Shown here: in pieces, positions 1 through 6,009 of the stretch
Layout of the letters: each line of letters starts with the position of its first letter
Position numbering within the stretch: position 1 is the stretch's first letter
NCBI GenBank assembly: GCA_016790385.1
Contig: JAEUNV010000054.1
Span: 1 to 11,493 of the forward strand
From: Zoogloea sp.
Lineage (GTDB): Bacteria; Pseudomonadota; Gammaproteobacteria; Burkholderiales; Rhodocyclaceae
Length of the DNA: 11,493 nucleotides
Direction of reading: 5' to 3'
Translations under genes and position numbers: made by a program
Notes under the pieces: model-generated
What the model was told of the DNA's origin: nothing
The model's input: only the letters and a program-made list of their open reading frames with translations
The model's database searches: none

Positions 1-41
1 ATGGCCTGGGTCTTGATGAAATCGCGTCGGTTGATGGTCAT
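1..41 (-). CDS. napA: Periplasmic nitrate reductase catalytic subunit NapA, N-terminal fragment (partial)
   Basis: Only the first 13 codons are inside the window; they read MTINRRDFIKTQA. The NRRDFIK stretch at residues 4-10 is a twin-arginine (Tat) export motif of the kind that starts NapA, the molybdenum bis-MGD and 4Fe-4S subunit that reduces nitrate to nitrite in the periplasm. The start codon overlaps the napD stop in an ATGA, and a perfect AGGAGG (54-49 on the minus strand) lies 7 bases upstream. The fragment alone would not prove NapA, but its place directly after napF and napD makes it very likely. The rest of the gene lies beyond the left edge. Confidence 0.9.
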   Translation of the reverse strand, partial: MTINRRDFIKTQA

Positions 42-346
42 GATTGAGCCTCCTCGCAGGGGGAATTCGTGGATTGCGTGGCTTGGGGGAGCGTTTCGGG
101 CAGGGAATCGGAAAGCATGGCGTCGGTGTGCTCGTAGGCCAGCGTTGCCGCCAGCACCTCGGGCACCCGATGCAGGGCGATCAGGGTGTCGGACATGGCC
201 GCGCCCTCGGCATCCTCGACGGTGACGACGAGCTTGCCGTCATCCGACATGCCGTGACACTGGACACCAGGAAAGGCACACAGGGCGGCCTCGGCCTCGG
301 CACGGGTCTCCGGCTTGATGCGCAAAACGAGACTGACGATGTTCAT
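38..346 (-). CDS. napD: NapD, Tat-signal-binding chaperone for NapA maturation
   Basis: This 102-residue protein begins MNIVSLVLRIKPE and has the size and beta-alpha-beta (ferredoxin-like) pattern of NapD. In known nap systems NapD is a cytoplasmic chaperone that binds the twin-arginine signal of NapA and delays export until the cofactor is inserted. An upstream in-frame ATG would add 28 residues, but these are antisense to the napF C-terminus and look like shadow sequence. The ATG at 346 is therefore preferred. It overlaps the napF stop by ATGA, and its own stop overlaps the napA start in the same way, so the three genes are probably translationally coupled. The C-terminal 20 or so residues are Ser/Thr/Gln-rich and probably unstructured. 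Confidence 0.93.
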   Translation of the reverse strand: MNIVSLVLRIKPETRAEAEAALCAFPGVQCHGMSDDGKLVVTVEDAEGAAMSDTLIALHRVPEVLAATLAYEHTDAMLSDSLPETLPQATQSTNSPCEEAQS

Positions 347-843
347 GGAAGCTCCGGGGCTGGGTTGAGGGCCACACGCTGGATCGCGGTGACGGGACAG
401 GGGGCCATGCAGGCGCCGCAGCCGGTGCACAAGGTGTTGTCCACCTCGGGCAGGGGCACACCGCCGATGCGAGGCCGAAAGCGGATCGCCGAGGTGTCAC
501 AAAGCTCGCCGCACACCCGGCAGTCGACGTTCTGGTGGGCCAGGCAGCCTTCGCCGATGGCAATACCGAAGGACCAGGGGCTGAGCGTGGTGTCGTGCCC
601 GATGGCCCCCGTCGCACAGGCACGGGCACAGTCACCGCACAGCGTGCACGCCGCCTGGCTGAAATCGGCAATCGGAAAGCCATCCGCGCTTCGCAGCAGG
701 AGGCCGGTGGGGCACGCCTTCAGGCAATCGTCGCAGCGCGTGCAGCGATCAAGAAAGAGGGCCTCGGAGAGACTCCAGGGCGGACGGAAAGGCGCCGGCC
801 CGGGCGGGCGACCACCCAGAAAGCGACGGCGGGAAACATCCAT
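343..843 (-). CDS. napF: NapF, ferredoxin-type iron-sulfur protein of the Nap system
   Basis: This 166-residue protein has 16 cysteines in four groups that can each hold a 4Fe-4S cluster: C34/37/40/44, C66/69/72/76, C100/108/111/115 and C139/142/145/149. The third group has a C-x7-CxxC-x3-C spacing; the other three have the standard CxxCxxC-x3-C. Length and first-gene position match NapF, a cytoplasmic protein reported to interact with NapA and linked to its iron-sulfur or redox maturation. The N-terminus MDVSRRRFLGG resembles a twin-arginine motif, but no hydrophobic region follows, so export is not expected. No strong ribosome binding site is visible upstream of the ATG at 843. The gene heads the operon and is preceded by a candidate FNR-type promoter. 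Confidence 0.93.
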   Translation of the reverse strand: MDVSRRRFLGGRPPGPAPFRPPWSLSEALFLDRCTRCDDCLKACPTGLLLRSADGFPIADFSQAACTLCGDCARACATGAIGHDTTLSPWSFGIAIGEGCLAHQNVDCRVCGELCDTSAIRFRPRIGGVPLPEVDNTLCTGCGACMAPCPVTAIQRVALNPAPELP

Positions 844-865
844 GATCTGCTCGGGGTTTTAGTTA

Positions 866-914
866 CAGTTCCATGCTAGTGCACGTCACAACGAAAAACC
901 TTGATCCGTGTGAA
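866..914 (-). promoter_or_regulatory. Candidate FNR/Anr-dependent class II promoter for napFDA
   Basis: On the minus strand, TTCAC-ACGG-ATCAA (914 to 901) matches the FNR consensus TTGAT-N4-ATCAA at 8 of 10 positions. A TAGCAT hexamer (878 to 873) matches the TATAAT -10 box at 4 of 6. If that hexamer is the -10, transcription starts near 866, which puts the FNR site centre at exactly -41.5, the class II activator position. No good -35 box is seen, as expected for an activator-dependent promoter. The leader before napF would be about 22 bases. Oxygen control of nap is well known in other bacteria; here it is inferred from sequence only. Confidence 0.5.
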
Positions 915-978
915 GAAACGCCACAGGTGGTCGCCCTCACCCCGGCGGCACTTGAATAAACCCGCCAGTGGACTGATG

Positions 979-1012
979 ATGCCCGCCAACCCTTTTCATT
1001 CCCGGCGGGCAT
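979..1012. repeat. Perfect 9-bp inverted repeat running into the AraC-type regulator start codon
   Basis: ATGCCCGCC (979-987) and GGCGGGCAT (1004-1012) form a perfect 9-bp inverted repeat separated by 16 bases; the right arm covers the first two bases of the regulator's ATG. It could be a protein-binding site, with autoregulation by the AraC-type product possible, or an mRNA hairpin that hides the start codon. No normal Shine-Dalgarno sequence is seen here, which makes the start region unusual in either case. Confidence 0.5.
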
Positions 1013-2018
1013 GGCGACAGAGACCTTCCTCGCATCCTTCGGTCTGGTCGGTTTGCGCCTGATCGAACGCCACGGCATCGATCCGGCACACTTTGCCCGG
1101 GGACTCGGCATCCCCTCGACAGCCTTCCCCGATGCGCGGACGCGCCTGCCCAGCGCCCTGCTGGACTCGGCTTTCGAGGAGGCGGCCCGGTGCATACCGG
1201 ACCCGGCCTTTGCGCTGGGGGCCGCCGAATGCTGGCACCCCTCCCATCTCGGTACACTGGGCTATGCCTGGCTTTCCAGCGGCTCCCTGCGCACCGCGCT
1301 GAAGCGCATGGCCCGCTACACCAAGACCCTGGGGCAGCGCATGGCAAGCCGTTGCGTTGAAACACCCGAGGGCCTGCTGTTCATCTATGACCATGGGCGT
1401 GGCAACACCCCGACCGGATGGGTCATGGCGGATTTCGGACTGTCGCTGATCGTTTCCCTGTGCCGCACCAACGATGGCGCCGATCTGACGCCGGCCCTGG
1501 TCACGCTGCGCCGGCCGACGCCGGCCACCGTTCGGCCCTACGCTGATTTCTTCGGCTGCCCCGTGCGGTTTGGCGAAGCGCAGGACAGCTTCCTCCTTTC
1601 CTGGCCGGTCGCGGACCGCCCTCTCCCCACCTCCAACCGGGAACTCGCCACCACCTGTGACGACATCCTGGCCTCGGAACTGGCGACGCTTCAGAACGAC
1701 GACCTGGAAAGCCGCTGCCGGGCTCACCTGCTGCACGAACTCACCTCGGGCGAGCCCAGCGACACCCGGCTGGCCGAATCCCTAGGCCTCAGCACCCGCA
1801 CCCTACAACGCAAACTGGCCACCCTGGGGCTCAGTTACCGCGGTCTCCTCGAAAAGACCCGCTATGAGCTCGCCCTGCGCTACCTGGACGATCCGCGCAA
1901 AAGCGTCACCGAAATCACCTTCCTTCTCGGTTTCTCGGAACAGAGTGCCTTCACCCGCGCATTCAAGCGCTGGAGCGGTCAGGCACCCTCCCAATACCGC
2001 CAGTCCCCTGGCAGCTGA
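1011..2018 (+). CDS. AraC-family transcriptional regulator with N-terminal Arabinose_bd-type domain
   Basis: This 335-residue protein has a C-terminal AraC/XylS DNA-binding domain with two helix-turn-helix units, roughly 253-275 (RLAESLGLSTRTLQRKL) and 300-322 (FLLGFSEQSAFTRAFKRW). It ends with the usual GQAPSQYR. The N-terminal 200 residues resemble the Arabinose_bd (PF12625) effector domain of OruR-like regulators. The ligand cannot be read from sequence. The two ATGs at 976 and 979 are out of frame, so the ATG at 1011 is the best start although no ribosome binding site is evident. It is divergent from napF, but a link to nitrate metabolism is not shown. Inverted copies of one GC-rich element lie just before and just after the gene and may be its own operators. 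Confidence 0.93.
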   Translation: MATETFLASFGLVGLRLIERHGIDPAHFARGLGIPSTAFPDARTRLPSALLDSAFEEAARCIPDPAFALGAAECWHPSHLGTLGYAWLSSGSLRTALKRMARYTKTLGQRMASRCVETPEGLLFIYDHGRGNTPTGWVMADFGLSLIVSLCRTNDGADLTPALVTLRRPTPATVRPYADFFGCPVRFGEAQDSFLLSWPVADRPLPTSNRELATTCDDILASELATLQNDDLESRCRAHLLHELTSGEPSDTRLAESLGLSTRTLQRKLATLGLSYRGLLEKTRYELALRYLDDPRKSVTEITFLLGFSEQSAFTRAFKRWSGQAPSQYRQSPGS

Positions 2019-2051
2019 AGGGCGGCCTGCCCACATTGGCGCGAAATGTCA

Positions 2052-2067
2052 TGCCCGTTGGCGGGCA
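2052..2067 (+). terminator. Possible hairpin after the AraC-family gene (no U tract)
   Basis: TGCCCG-TTGG-CGGGCA forms a perfect 6-bp stem with a four-base loop 33 bases after the regulator's stop. No run of T follows, so it is not a classical intrinsic terminator. The right part, GTTGGCGGGCA (2057-2067), is the exact reverse complement of TGCCCGCCAAC at 980-990 upstream of the same gene, so it may be an operator copy instead. Confidence 0.3.
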
Positions 2068-2134
2068 GGGTCAAGCCCGGTCACGCGCACGCCGCTAGGC
2101 TGGTCGCGTCTCCATCGCCCCCGTGGGTTCCGCC

Positions 2135-2374
2135 ATGCGCATCACCCTCCACCTGCCGTGCGGCCCCCGTGAGGCCGTCGCCCCCTCCGAAGGCATCCAC
2201 GACGAAGCGATGCTGATCAAGTCCCTGATCCTCACCCTGGCACGGGAGGCCCACTCCGGCGTAGGGGTGCTTACGCTGAGCATCGACCTGGCCGGCACCG
2301 ATCCGGCTCGGCTGGTCGCCATTGGAAAGCGGGTCGCCATCGGCGACGCGGGCTCCCGGGAGGACAGGCACTAG
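2135..2374 (+). CDS. Small hypothetical protein (doubtful)
   Basis: A 79-residue frame starts MRITLHLPC at 2135; a second ATG at 2123 would add four residues. The middle part (LIKSLILTLAREA, then VLTLSIDLAG) reads like a helix followed by a beta strand, and third codon positions are strongly GC-rich as in neighbouring genes, so it may be coding. No good ribosome binding site precedes either ATG and I do not recognise the family. It could be a real small gene, a remnant of a larger one, or chance. Apart from this frame, two imperfect hairpins are the only structure I see in the roughly 400-base interval between 2019 and 2416. Confidence 0.35.
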   Translation: MRITLHLPCGPREAVAPSEGIHDEAMLIKSLILTLAREAHSGVGVLTLSIDLAGTDPARLVAIGKRVAIGDAGSREDRH

Positions 2375-2416
2375 GGCGGCATCGCCAGCCAACCTGTATT
2401 GAGGCCATTTAGTGGC

Positions 2417-3541
2417 TCAACGCGCCAGGGCCGTATCGGTCTTGTGCATGTCTTCGGCAATCAGGCGCATGAGCGCCTCGTACAGCGCCTCGCGGGGATA
2501 GGCGTTGCGATCAACCAGAAGCGTACCGAAGATGCCATGGGTGCGTGCGATTGGCACCGCTACAGCCCAGTGATCGGCATTTAGGAAACCGAGCAGGGCG
2601 CTGCCCGGCAGGTATTGATCGGCGAGAATCACCTGACTGTCGTTGTTTGCGTCGGTCAGGGCCAACGTCTTGTAGGTGCTGCGCAGCAATCGTGAAACCT
2701 CACTGGGCGCCGGGACGGTGATCAACGAATAGTAGGCAATACCTGGAACGGGGGGATGGCTGTCCAGCCAGGCCCGGCGCGTCCCGGGCCGGATGTCGTT
2801 GATCACGCCGCCATCCACCGGGGCGCAGCGGGCGCCGGGAAAATGCTTCAGCACATCGAGTTCGTCTTCGTCCATCTCCTCGGCCAGGGGCGAACCGCCG
2901 ATGACACCGGCCAGACTGACCACGGCCGCCACCCGGTGGTGAATCTCCGGATGGCGGGCAAGGGCCACCTGTACATCGACAGCCCCCTTGGAGTAGCCCA
3001 TCAATACGAGTCTGCGCCCCGAGTCGTCCCGGGGCATCGCGAGAACGGAATCCCGGATCCGCATGGCGTTGGATGCGCTGCTGCCAAGACCGTCGATGGG
3101 CACGGTATGCATGTCGAACCCGAATTGCCCCAGATGCCGGGGAATCGTGTCCTCCATGGCCAACCAGTCCGCAAAGCAGTCCCAGCCGACGCCGGGCACG
3201 AAGAGCAGCGAGAGCTTGCGCTGCACCGTGCCCAGTTCAACCGGCGCCCCCGTGCCCGCAGGCTCCGGTTCAAGCCGGGTCAAGGCCAGATCGCAGTCCC
3301 GGTGATCGGGCAGCGCATCCTTGCGGGCCTCGAGCACGGAGCACAACACCTCCCGGAAACGCCCGCGCCGGTCCTGTGCCGTTCCGGGCACGGCGGGCAG
3401 CCGTATCTGCGGATCCACGTCAAGGGTGTGCGGCGAGGGCGGCGTGGAGGCGCAACCGGCCAGCAGCACGGCGGCGAGCGCCCCCAGCACGACGTGACGC
3501 AGCAGCAGGGCGGACGGGAAGTTCGAAATCGCGGAGTGCAT
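2417..3541 (-). CDS. Lipoprotein with alpha/beta-hydrolase fold
   Basis: From the ATG at 3541 this encodes 374 residues. The N-terminus is a lipoprotein signal: hydrophobic residues about 11-28, then LLAGC with Cys30 as the expected lipidated residue, so the protein should sit in the outer or inner membrane facing the periplasm. A GYSKG nucleophile elbow (Ser184) lies after a predicted strand (RRLVLMGYSKG). Asp301 or Asp307 and His324 (NADHWAVA) are candidates for the rest of a catalytic triad. An esterase, lipase or thioesterase role is possible, but the substrate is unknown. The open frame extends about 126 codons upstream, yet that part lacks protein-like features. Start choice is moderately sure: there is no strong ribosome binding site, but the signal peptide fits. 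Confidence 0.82.
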   Translation of the reverse strand: MHSAISNFPSALLLRHVVLGALAAVLLAGCASTPPSPHTLDVDPQIRLPAVPGTAQDRRGRFREVLCSVLEARKDALPDHRDCDLALTRLEPEPAGTGAPVELGTVQRKLSLLFVPGVGWDCFADWLAMEDTIPRHLGQFGFDMHTVPIDGLGSSASNAMRIRDSVLAMPRDDSGRRLVLMGYSKGAVDVQVALARHPEIHHRVAAVVSLAGVIGGSPLAEEMDEDELDVLKHFPGARCAPVDGGVINDIRPGTRRAWLDSHPPVPGIAYYSLITVPAPSEVSRLLRSTYKTLALTDANNDSQVILADQYLPGSALLGFLNADHWAVAVPIARTHGIFGTLLVDRNAYPREALYEALMRLIAEDMHKTDTALAR

Positions 3542-3619
3542 CGAAAAATGATACGGGACTTCGACAGCCCCTGAATACGTGCCAACAGAACACCGGTGAG
3601 CTTCATCAGCTCGGCACAA

Positions 3620-3644
3620 GGGCACTGGCACCTTCAGCGTGCCC
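3620..3644. repeat. Inverted repeat between the two divergent lipoprotein genes
   Basis: GGGCAC (3620-3625) and GTGCCC (3639-3644) are perfect inverted arms 13 bases apart; an overlapping alternative, GGCAC (3627-3631) with GTGCC (3639-3643), gives a 7-base loop. The site lies in the 277-base gap between the starts of the minus-strand hydrolase lipoprotein and the plus-strand lipoprotein. It may be an operator or chance in GC-rich DNA; I see no convincing promoter boxes here. Confidence 0.25.
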
Positions 3645-3818
3645 CACCCCGAGTGGAACAGTTCATAGGACGATGGGAACAGGGATGCGAGCATCACCCT
3701 GACCAACGGATACAGGGCGGATATGCGAGCGGCTGGCAACGGGAAGAACGAGGGAGCGAGTGCGCAGGCGTTCGGCCCCAAAGGCGACAAGCAGTTCAAT
3801 GGTTCCGGCGGCTGTCGG

Positions 3819-4244
3819 ATGTCAAGCAGCCGGCGCTTGCCGCCCGCTATCGTCAAGTCATCCCTGCTTCCGCCCATTCTTCTTGCGTGCCTTGGGGTCA
3901 GCGGATGCAGTTCGCACATGTACGCCGCGGAGGCACAGCGTTACAGCCAATCCCTCACTCAGGAACTGGAACGCCTTCAGCCCTGCCCGGAAAGAACCTC
4001 GTGCCCTCGCGTTCTCTGGGAGGCGGGCGGCTGGAAGATCGGCCCCTTCACATCCGGAGGCGTCCATCTCAAGGTCTACAGCGTCAAGGAGCCCTCCGTG
4101 GCCGAGGTTCTGGGCGAGCAGTGCAAACAGTTGCATGCGCAGGCACCGCAGGTTCCCCTCTCACTGGTCGTGTATTCAAGCGCACATCCTGCGGAGTCGC
4201 CAGCGCAAAAACCCGTCGTCATGCTGGACGTCCAGTTTCGATAA
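3819..4244 (+). CDS. Small lipoprotein of unknown family
   Basis: From the ATG at 3819 this encodes 141 residues. A positively charged start (SSSRR), a hydrophobic stretch at about 17-28 (LPPILLACLGVSGC) and the lipobox VSGC with Cys30 indicate export and lipid attachment. Beginning at the earlier in-frame ATG (3723) would put 32 polar residues before the signal, so the later start is preferred even though neither has a clear ribosome binding site. The mature part has a helix-like start (AAEAQRYSQSLTQELERL), a Cys pair (PCPERTSCP) that could form a disulfide, and alternating hydrophobic strands to the end. I do not recognise the family. It is divergent from another lipoprotein gene and 85 bases before the next small gene. 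Confidence 0.75.
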   Translation: MSSSRRLPPAIVKSSLLPPILLACLGVSGCSSHMYAAEAQRYSQSLTQELERLQPCPERTSCPRVLWEAGGWKIGPFTSGGVHLKVYSVKEPSVAEVLGEQCKQLHAQAPQVPLSLVVYSSAHPAESPAQKPVVMLDVQFR

Positions 4245-4313
4245 ACACCCCACGCCGGGTGGGCTCGCGATCACGGCACACATCCATCGACGGCTTTGAC
4301 CCTCTCCAACTCC

Positions 4314-4321
4314 AGAAAGGA
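4314..4321 (+). promoter_or_regulatory. Ribosome binding site of the small protein gene at 4330
   Basis: AGAAAGGA lies 8 bases before the ATG at 4330. It is one of the clearer Shine-Dalgarno sequences in this half of the window and is the main reason to accept the short gene behind it as real. Confidence 0.7.
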
Positions 4322-4329
4322 AAACCCCC

Positions 4330-4566
4330 ATGGCCAATGAAGAATTCCTGCACCTTCAGCATAGCGAGTCGGTGGTGGCGAGCATGTCCGCCACCATCTT
4401 CTCCGGCCTGATCCAGACGGTTGAACTGAGCACGGTCAATGAAGACGCCCTCGTCGACCGATCCATCGCCATTGCCATCAAGCTCGCCCGGAGGGCCGAA
4501 AAGCTCGTCAAGAGCGATGAAGAATGGGTCAAGAAAGAGGGCGGCTCCGCTTTTCTGGCGGTGTAG
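4330..4566 (+). CDS. Small soluble protein of unknown function
   Basis: This 78-residue protein has a well-placed Shine-Dalgarno sequence and codon use like its neighbours, so it is probably expressed. It has no signal peptide, cysteine or membrane segment. The middle part (residues about 38-68: NEDALVDRSIAIAIKLARRAEKLVKSDEEW) looks like a long charged helix, and the start (SESVVASMSATIFSGLIQTVE) like another, so a small helical bundle or dimer is likely. I do not recognise the family. It follows the unknown lipoprotein on the same strand and may be co-transcribed with it, although 85 bases separate them. Its 3' side faces a convergent gene across a strong hairpin. Confidence 0.75.
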   Translation: MANEEFLHLQHSESVVASMSATIFSGLIQTVELSTVNEDALVDRSIAIAIKLARRAEKLVKSDEEWVKKEGGSAFLAV

Positions 4567-4627
4567 GCAGCCGCGCACACCCGCGCTTTAATCAGCGAAA
4601 GGGCTGCGCGAGATCCGCGGCGCCTCC

Positions 4628-4651
4628 GGCGCAGGGTGATCGCCCTGCGCC
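4628..4651. terminator. Hairpin between convergent genes, possible bidirectional terminator
   Basis: GGCGCAGGG (4628-4636) and CCCTGCGCC (4643-4651) make a perfect 9-bp, GC-rich stem with the loop TGATCG. It sits between the stops of the plus-strand small gene (4566) and the minus-strand AhpD-like gene (4666). No T run follows on either strand, so if it stops transcription it is not a classical U-tract terminator; it may also protect 3' ends. Confidence 0.5.
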
Positions 4652-4665
4652 AAGCCATCGCACCC

Positions 4666-5247
4666 TCAACCCTTCGGCAGCCGCCCCATCAGGAAGAACT
4701 CGTCGTTCGGCCGCATGCCGCTAAGGTTGGCCAGGCGGTTGCTCATGGCGAAAAAGGCGGTGATGGCGCCGATATCCCACACCGCCTCGTCGTCAAAACC
4801 ATGGGCCTTCACGGCGGCGATGTCCTCGTCACCGACAGCGCCCGAATCCAGGGCGAGCTTCATGGCGAAGTCGAGCATGGCGCGCTGGCGCGGGGTGATC
4901 TCGGCCTTGCGGTAGTTGGTGGCGAGCTGGTCGGCCACGCGGGGGTTCTTGGCGCGGATGCGCAGGATGGCACCGTGGGCCACCACGCAATACAGGCAGT
5001 TGTTGGCACCAGAGGTGGCCACCACGATCATCTCGCGCTCGGCCTTGGTCAGGCCTTCGTCCTTCTCCATGAGGGCGTCGTGGTAGGCGAAGAAGGCGCG
5101 GAACTCAGCCGGCCGGTGGGCCAGGGTGAGGAAGACGTTGGGCACGAAGCCGGCCTTTTCCTGCACGGCGAGGATCTTGTCGCGGATGTCGGCGGGCAGG
5201 TTGGCAAGTTCGGGAACGGGGTAACGGCTGACGGGAAGGGCGCTCAC
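4666..5247 (-). CDS. AhpD-like peroxidase-related enzyme (carboxymuconolactone decarboxylase family)
   Basis: From a GTG at 5247 this encodes 193 residues starting MSALPVSRYPVPELANLP, with GGAG 6 bases upstream. A longer frame with an ATG at 5307 exists, but its first 20 residues look unrelated to the family. The active-site signature is complete: Glu72, Cys84, Cys87 and His91 (E-x11-CLYC-x3-H), the same spacing as the catalytic Glu118/Cys130/Cys133/His137 of Mycobacterium AhpD. A thiol-disulfide or hydroperoxide-reducing activity is likely, but many members of this group (TIGR01926 type) have no assigned substrate. A MarR-family gene lies 135 bases upstream on the same strand and may regulate it. 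Confidence 0.88.
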   Translation of the reverse strand: MSALPVSRYPVPELANLPADIRDKILAVQEKAGFVPNVFLTLAHRPAEFRAFFAYHDALMEKDEGLTKAEREMIVVATSGANNCLYCVVAHGAILRIRAKNPRVADQLATNYRKAEITPRQRAMLDFAMKLALDSGAVGDEDIAAVKAHGFDDEAVWDIGAITAFFAMSNRLANLSGMRPNDEFFLMGRLPKG

Positions 5248-5382
5248 GGCTGTCTCCAGGTGTTGTTGTGCAGCCAGTGTAGCGGCGCCAGCCCCTCCCC
5301 CGGACACCCCCGCAGCAGATCGGCAGGATGTGCAACCGGGTTGGCCGAAAGCGCAATCCCGGGGAGCGCGGCGGGAGACGGG

Positions 5383-5889
5383 TCAGAGGTCAGCGAGGGG
5401 CTTGTCGGCGCTGCGCTCGTCGCGGGTGACGAGCTGGGCGATCACCTGGGCCAGGCTGGCGTTGAGTTGCGACAGGGTCTCGTCGGGCAGGCCCCTGAGG
5501 GCCTGGGGCAACACGCCCTCCACCGGCCCGGGGGCCGCGGCCAGCACGGCAGTGGCTTTGTCGCTGAGTTGCAGGCCCACCCGCCGCTGGTCATCCGGCC
5601 GCCGCTGCTTGCTCACCAGGCCACGGGTTTCAAGCTTGTCCACCAACTGGCTGCACGTGGACTGGTGGATGGACAGACGCTCGGCCAGGGCCGACACCCC
5701 CACGCCCGGGGTATGGGCAATCTCGTGGAGCAGCCACAATTGCGACCCCGACACGCCACAGCTGTTTTCGACTTCACGAAAATGCTGCTTGACTGAACCA
5801 TAGATCAGACGAAACTGCTTGAGGACGGCAAAGGCGAGGGTATCGGTGGGTGCATCGGCCACACCGCTGACGGAAGGGGTAGGGTTCAT
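5383..5889 (-). CDS. MarR-family transcriptional regulator
   Basis: This encodes 168 residues from the ATG at 5889; an alternative ATG at 5913 would add eight residues. The winged helix-turn-helix runs about 48-112: SQLWLLHEIAHTPGVGVSAL, then the recognition helix HQSTCSQLVDKLE, then a wing with DDQRR (99-103), the typical MarR D-x-R-R region. Helices at both ends should form the dimer interface. Cys44 and Cys79 are the only cysteines, so redox sensing is possible but not shown. The downstream AhpD-like gene on the same strand is a possible target, and the divergent hydrolase gene is another. A consensus TATAAT lies just before the start, suggesting autoregulation in this short region. Confidence 0.92.
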   Translation of the reverse strand: MNPTPSVSGVADAPTDTLAFAVLKQFRLIYGSVKQHFREVENSCGVSGSQLWLLHEIAHTPGVGVSALAERLSIHQSTCSQLVDKLETRGLVSKQRRPDDQRRVGLQLSDKATAVLAAAPGPVEGVLPQALRGLPDETLSQLNASLAQVIAQLVTRDERSADKPLADL

Positions 5890-5913
5890 GGGCACGATTA
5901 TATGGATACCCAT
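5887..5913 (-). promoter_or_regulatory. TATAAT -10 box and imperfect palindrome at the MarR gene start
   Basis: On the minus strand a perfect TATAAT lies at 5902 to 5897, only 7 bases before the ATG at 5889. Transcription from it would begin about at the ATG, giving a leaderless or nearly leaderless message. The surrounding 5888-5913 segment is an imperfect palindrome (outer arms ATGGG/CCCAT identical, 8 of 13 arm positions matching) and could be the regulator's own operator. The -35 region is poor (TTCCGG at 17-base spacing). If translation really starts at 5913, the box would be inside the gene. Confidence 0.4.
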
Positions 5914-6009
5914 TTATTCCCGGAAGCCGGCCTCGCCGCCGACGATGAAATTCCCCATGCTCAGCTGGCGGACGCCCGCCGCCGCACCCCGGAAGCCACC
6001 CCACGCCCG

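Noticed and set aside
343..843. NapF N-terminus SRRRFLGG as a Tat export signal
   Set aside because: No hydrophobic region follows the arginines, and NapF proteins are cytoplasmic.
44..862. 272-residue plus-strand open frame over napF/napD
   Set aside because: Low-complexity, Arg/Gly-rich translation antisense to well-recognised nap genes; a shadow of GC-rich coding DNA.
2400..2419. Bulged hairpin (TGAG-G-CCA / TGGCTCA) at the end of the hydrolase lipoprotein gene
   Set aside because: It overlaps the stop codon, has a bulge and no T run on the minus strand; not convincing as a terminator.
4246..4261. CACCC/GGGTG hairpin after the unknown lipoprotein gene
   Set aside because: Only a 5-bp stem and no T run; too weak to call a terminator.
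4636..5796. 386-residue plus-strand open frame across the AhpD-like and MarR genes
   Set aside because: Runs antisense through two recognised genes; Gly/His/Val-rich translation with no domain.
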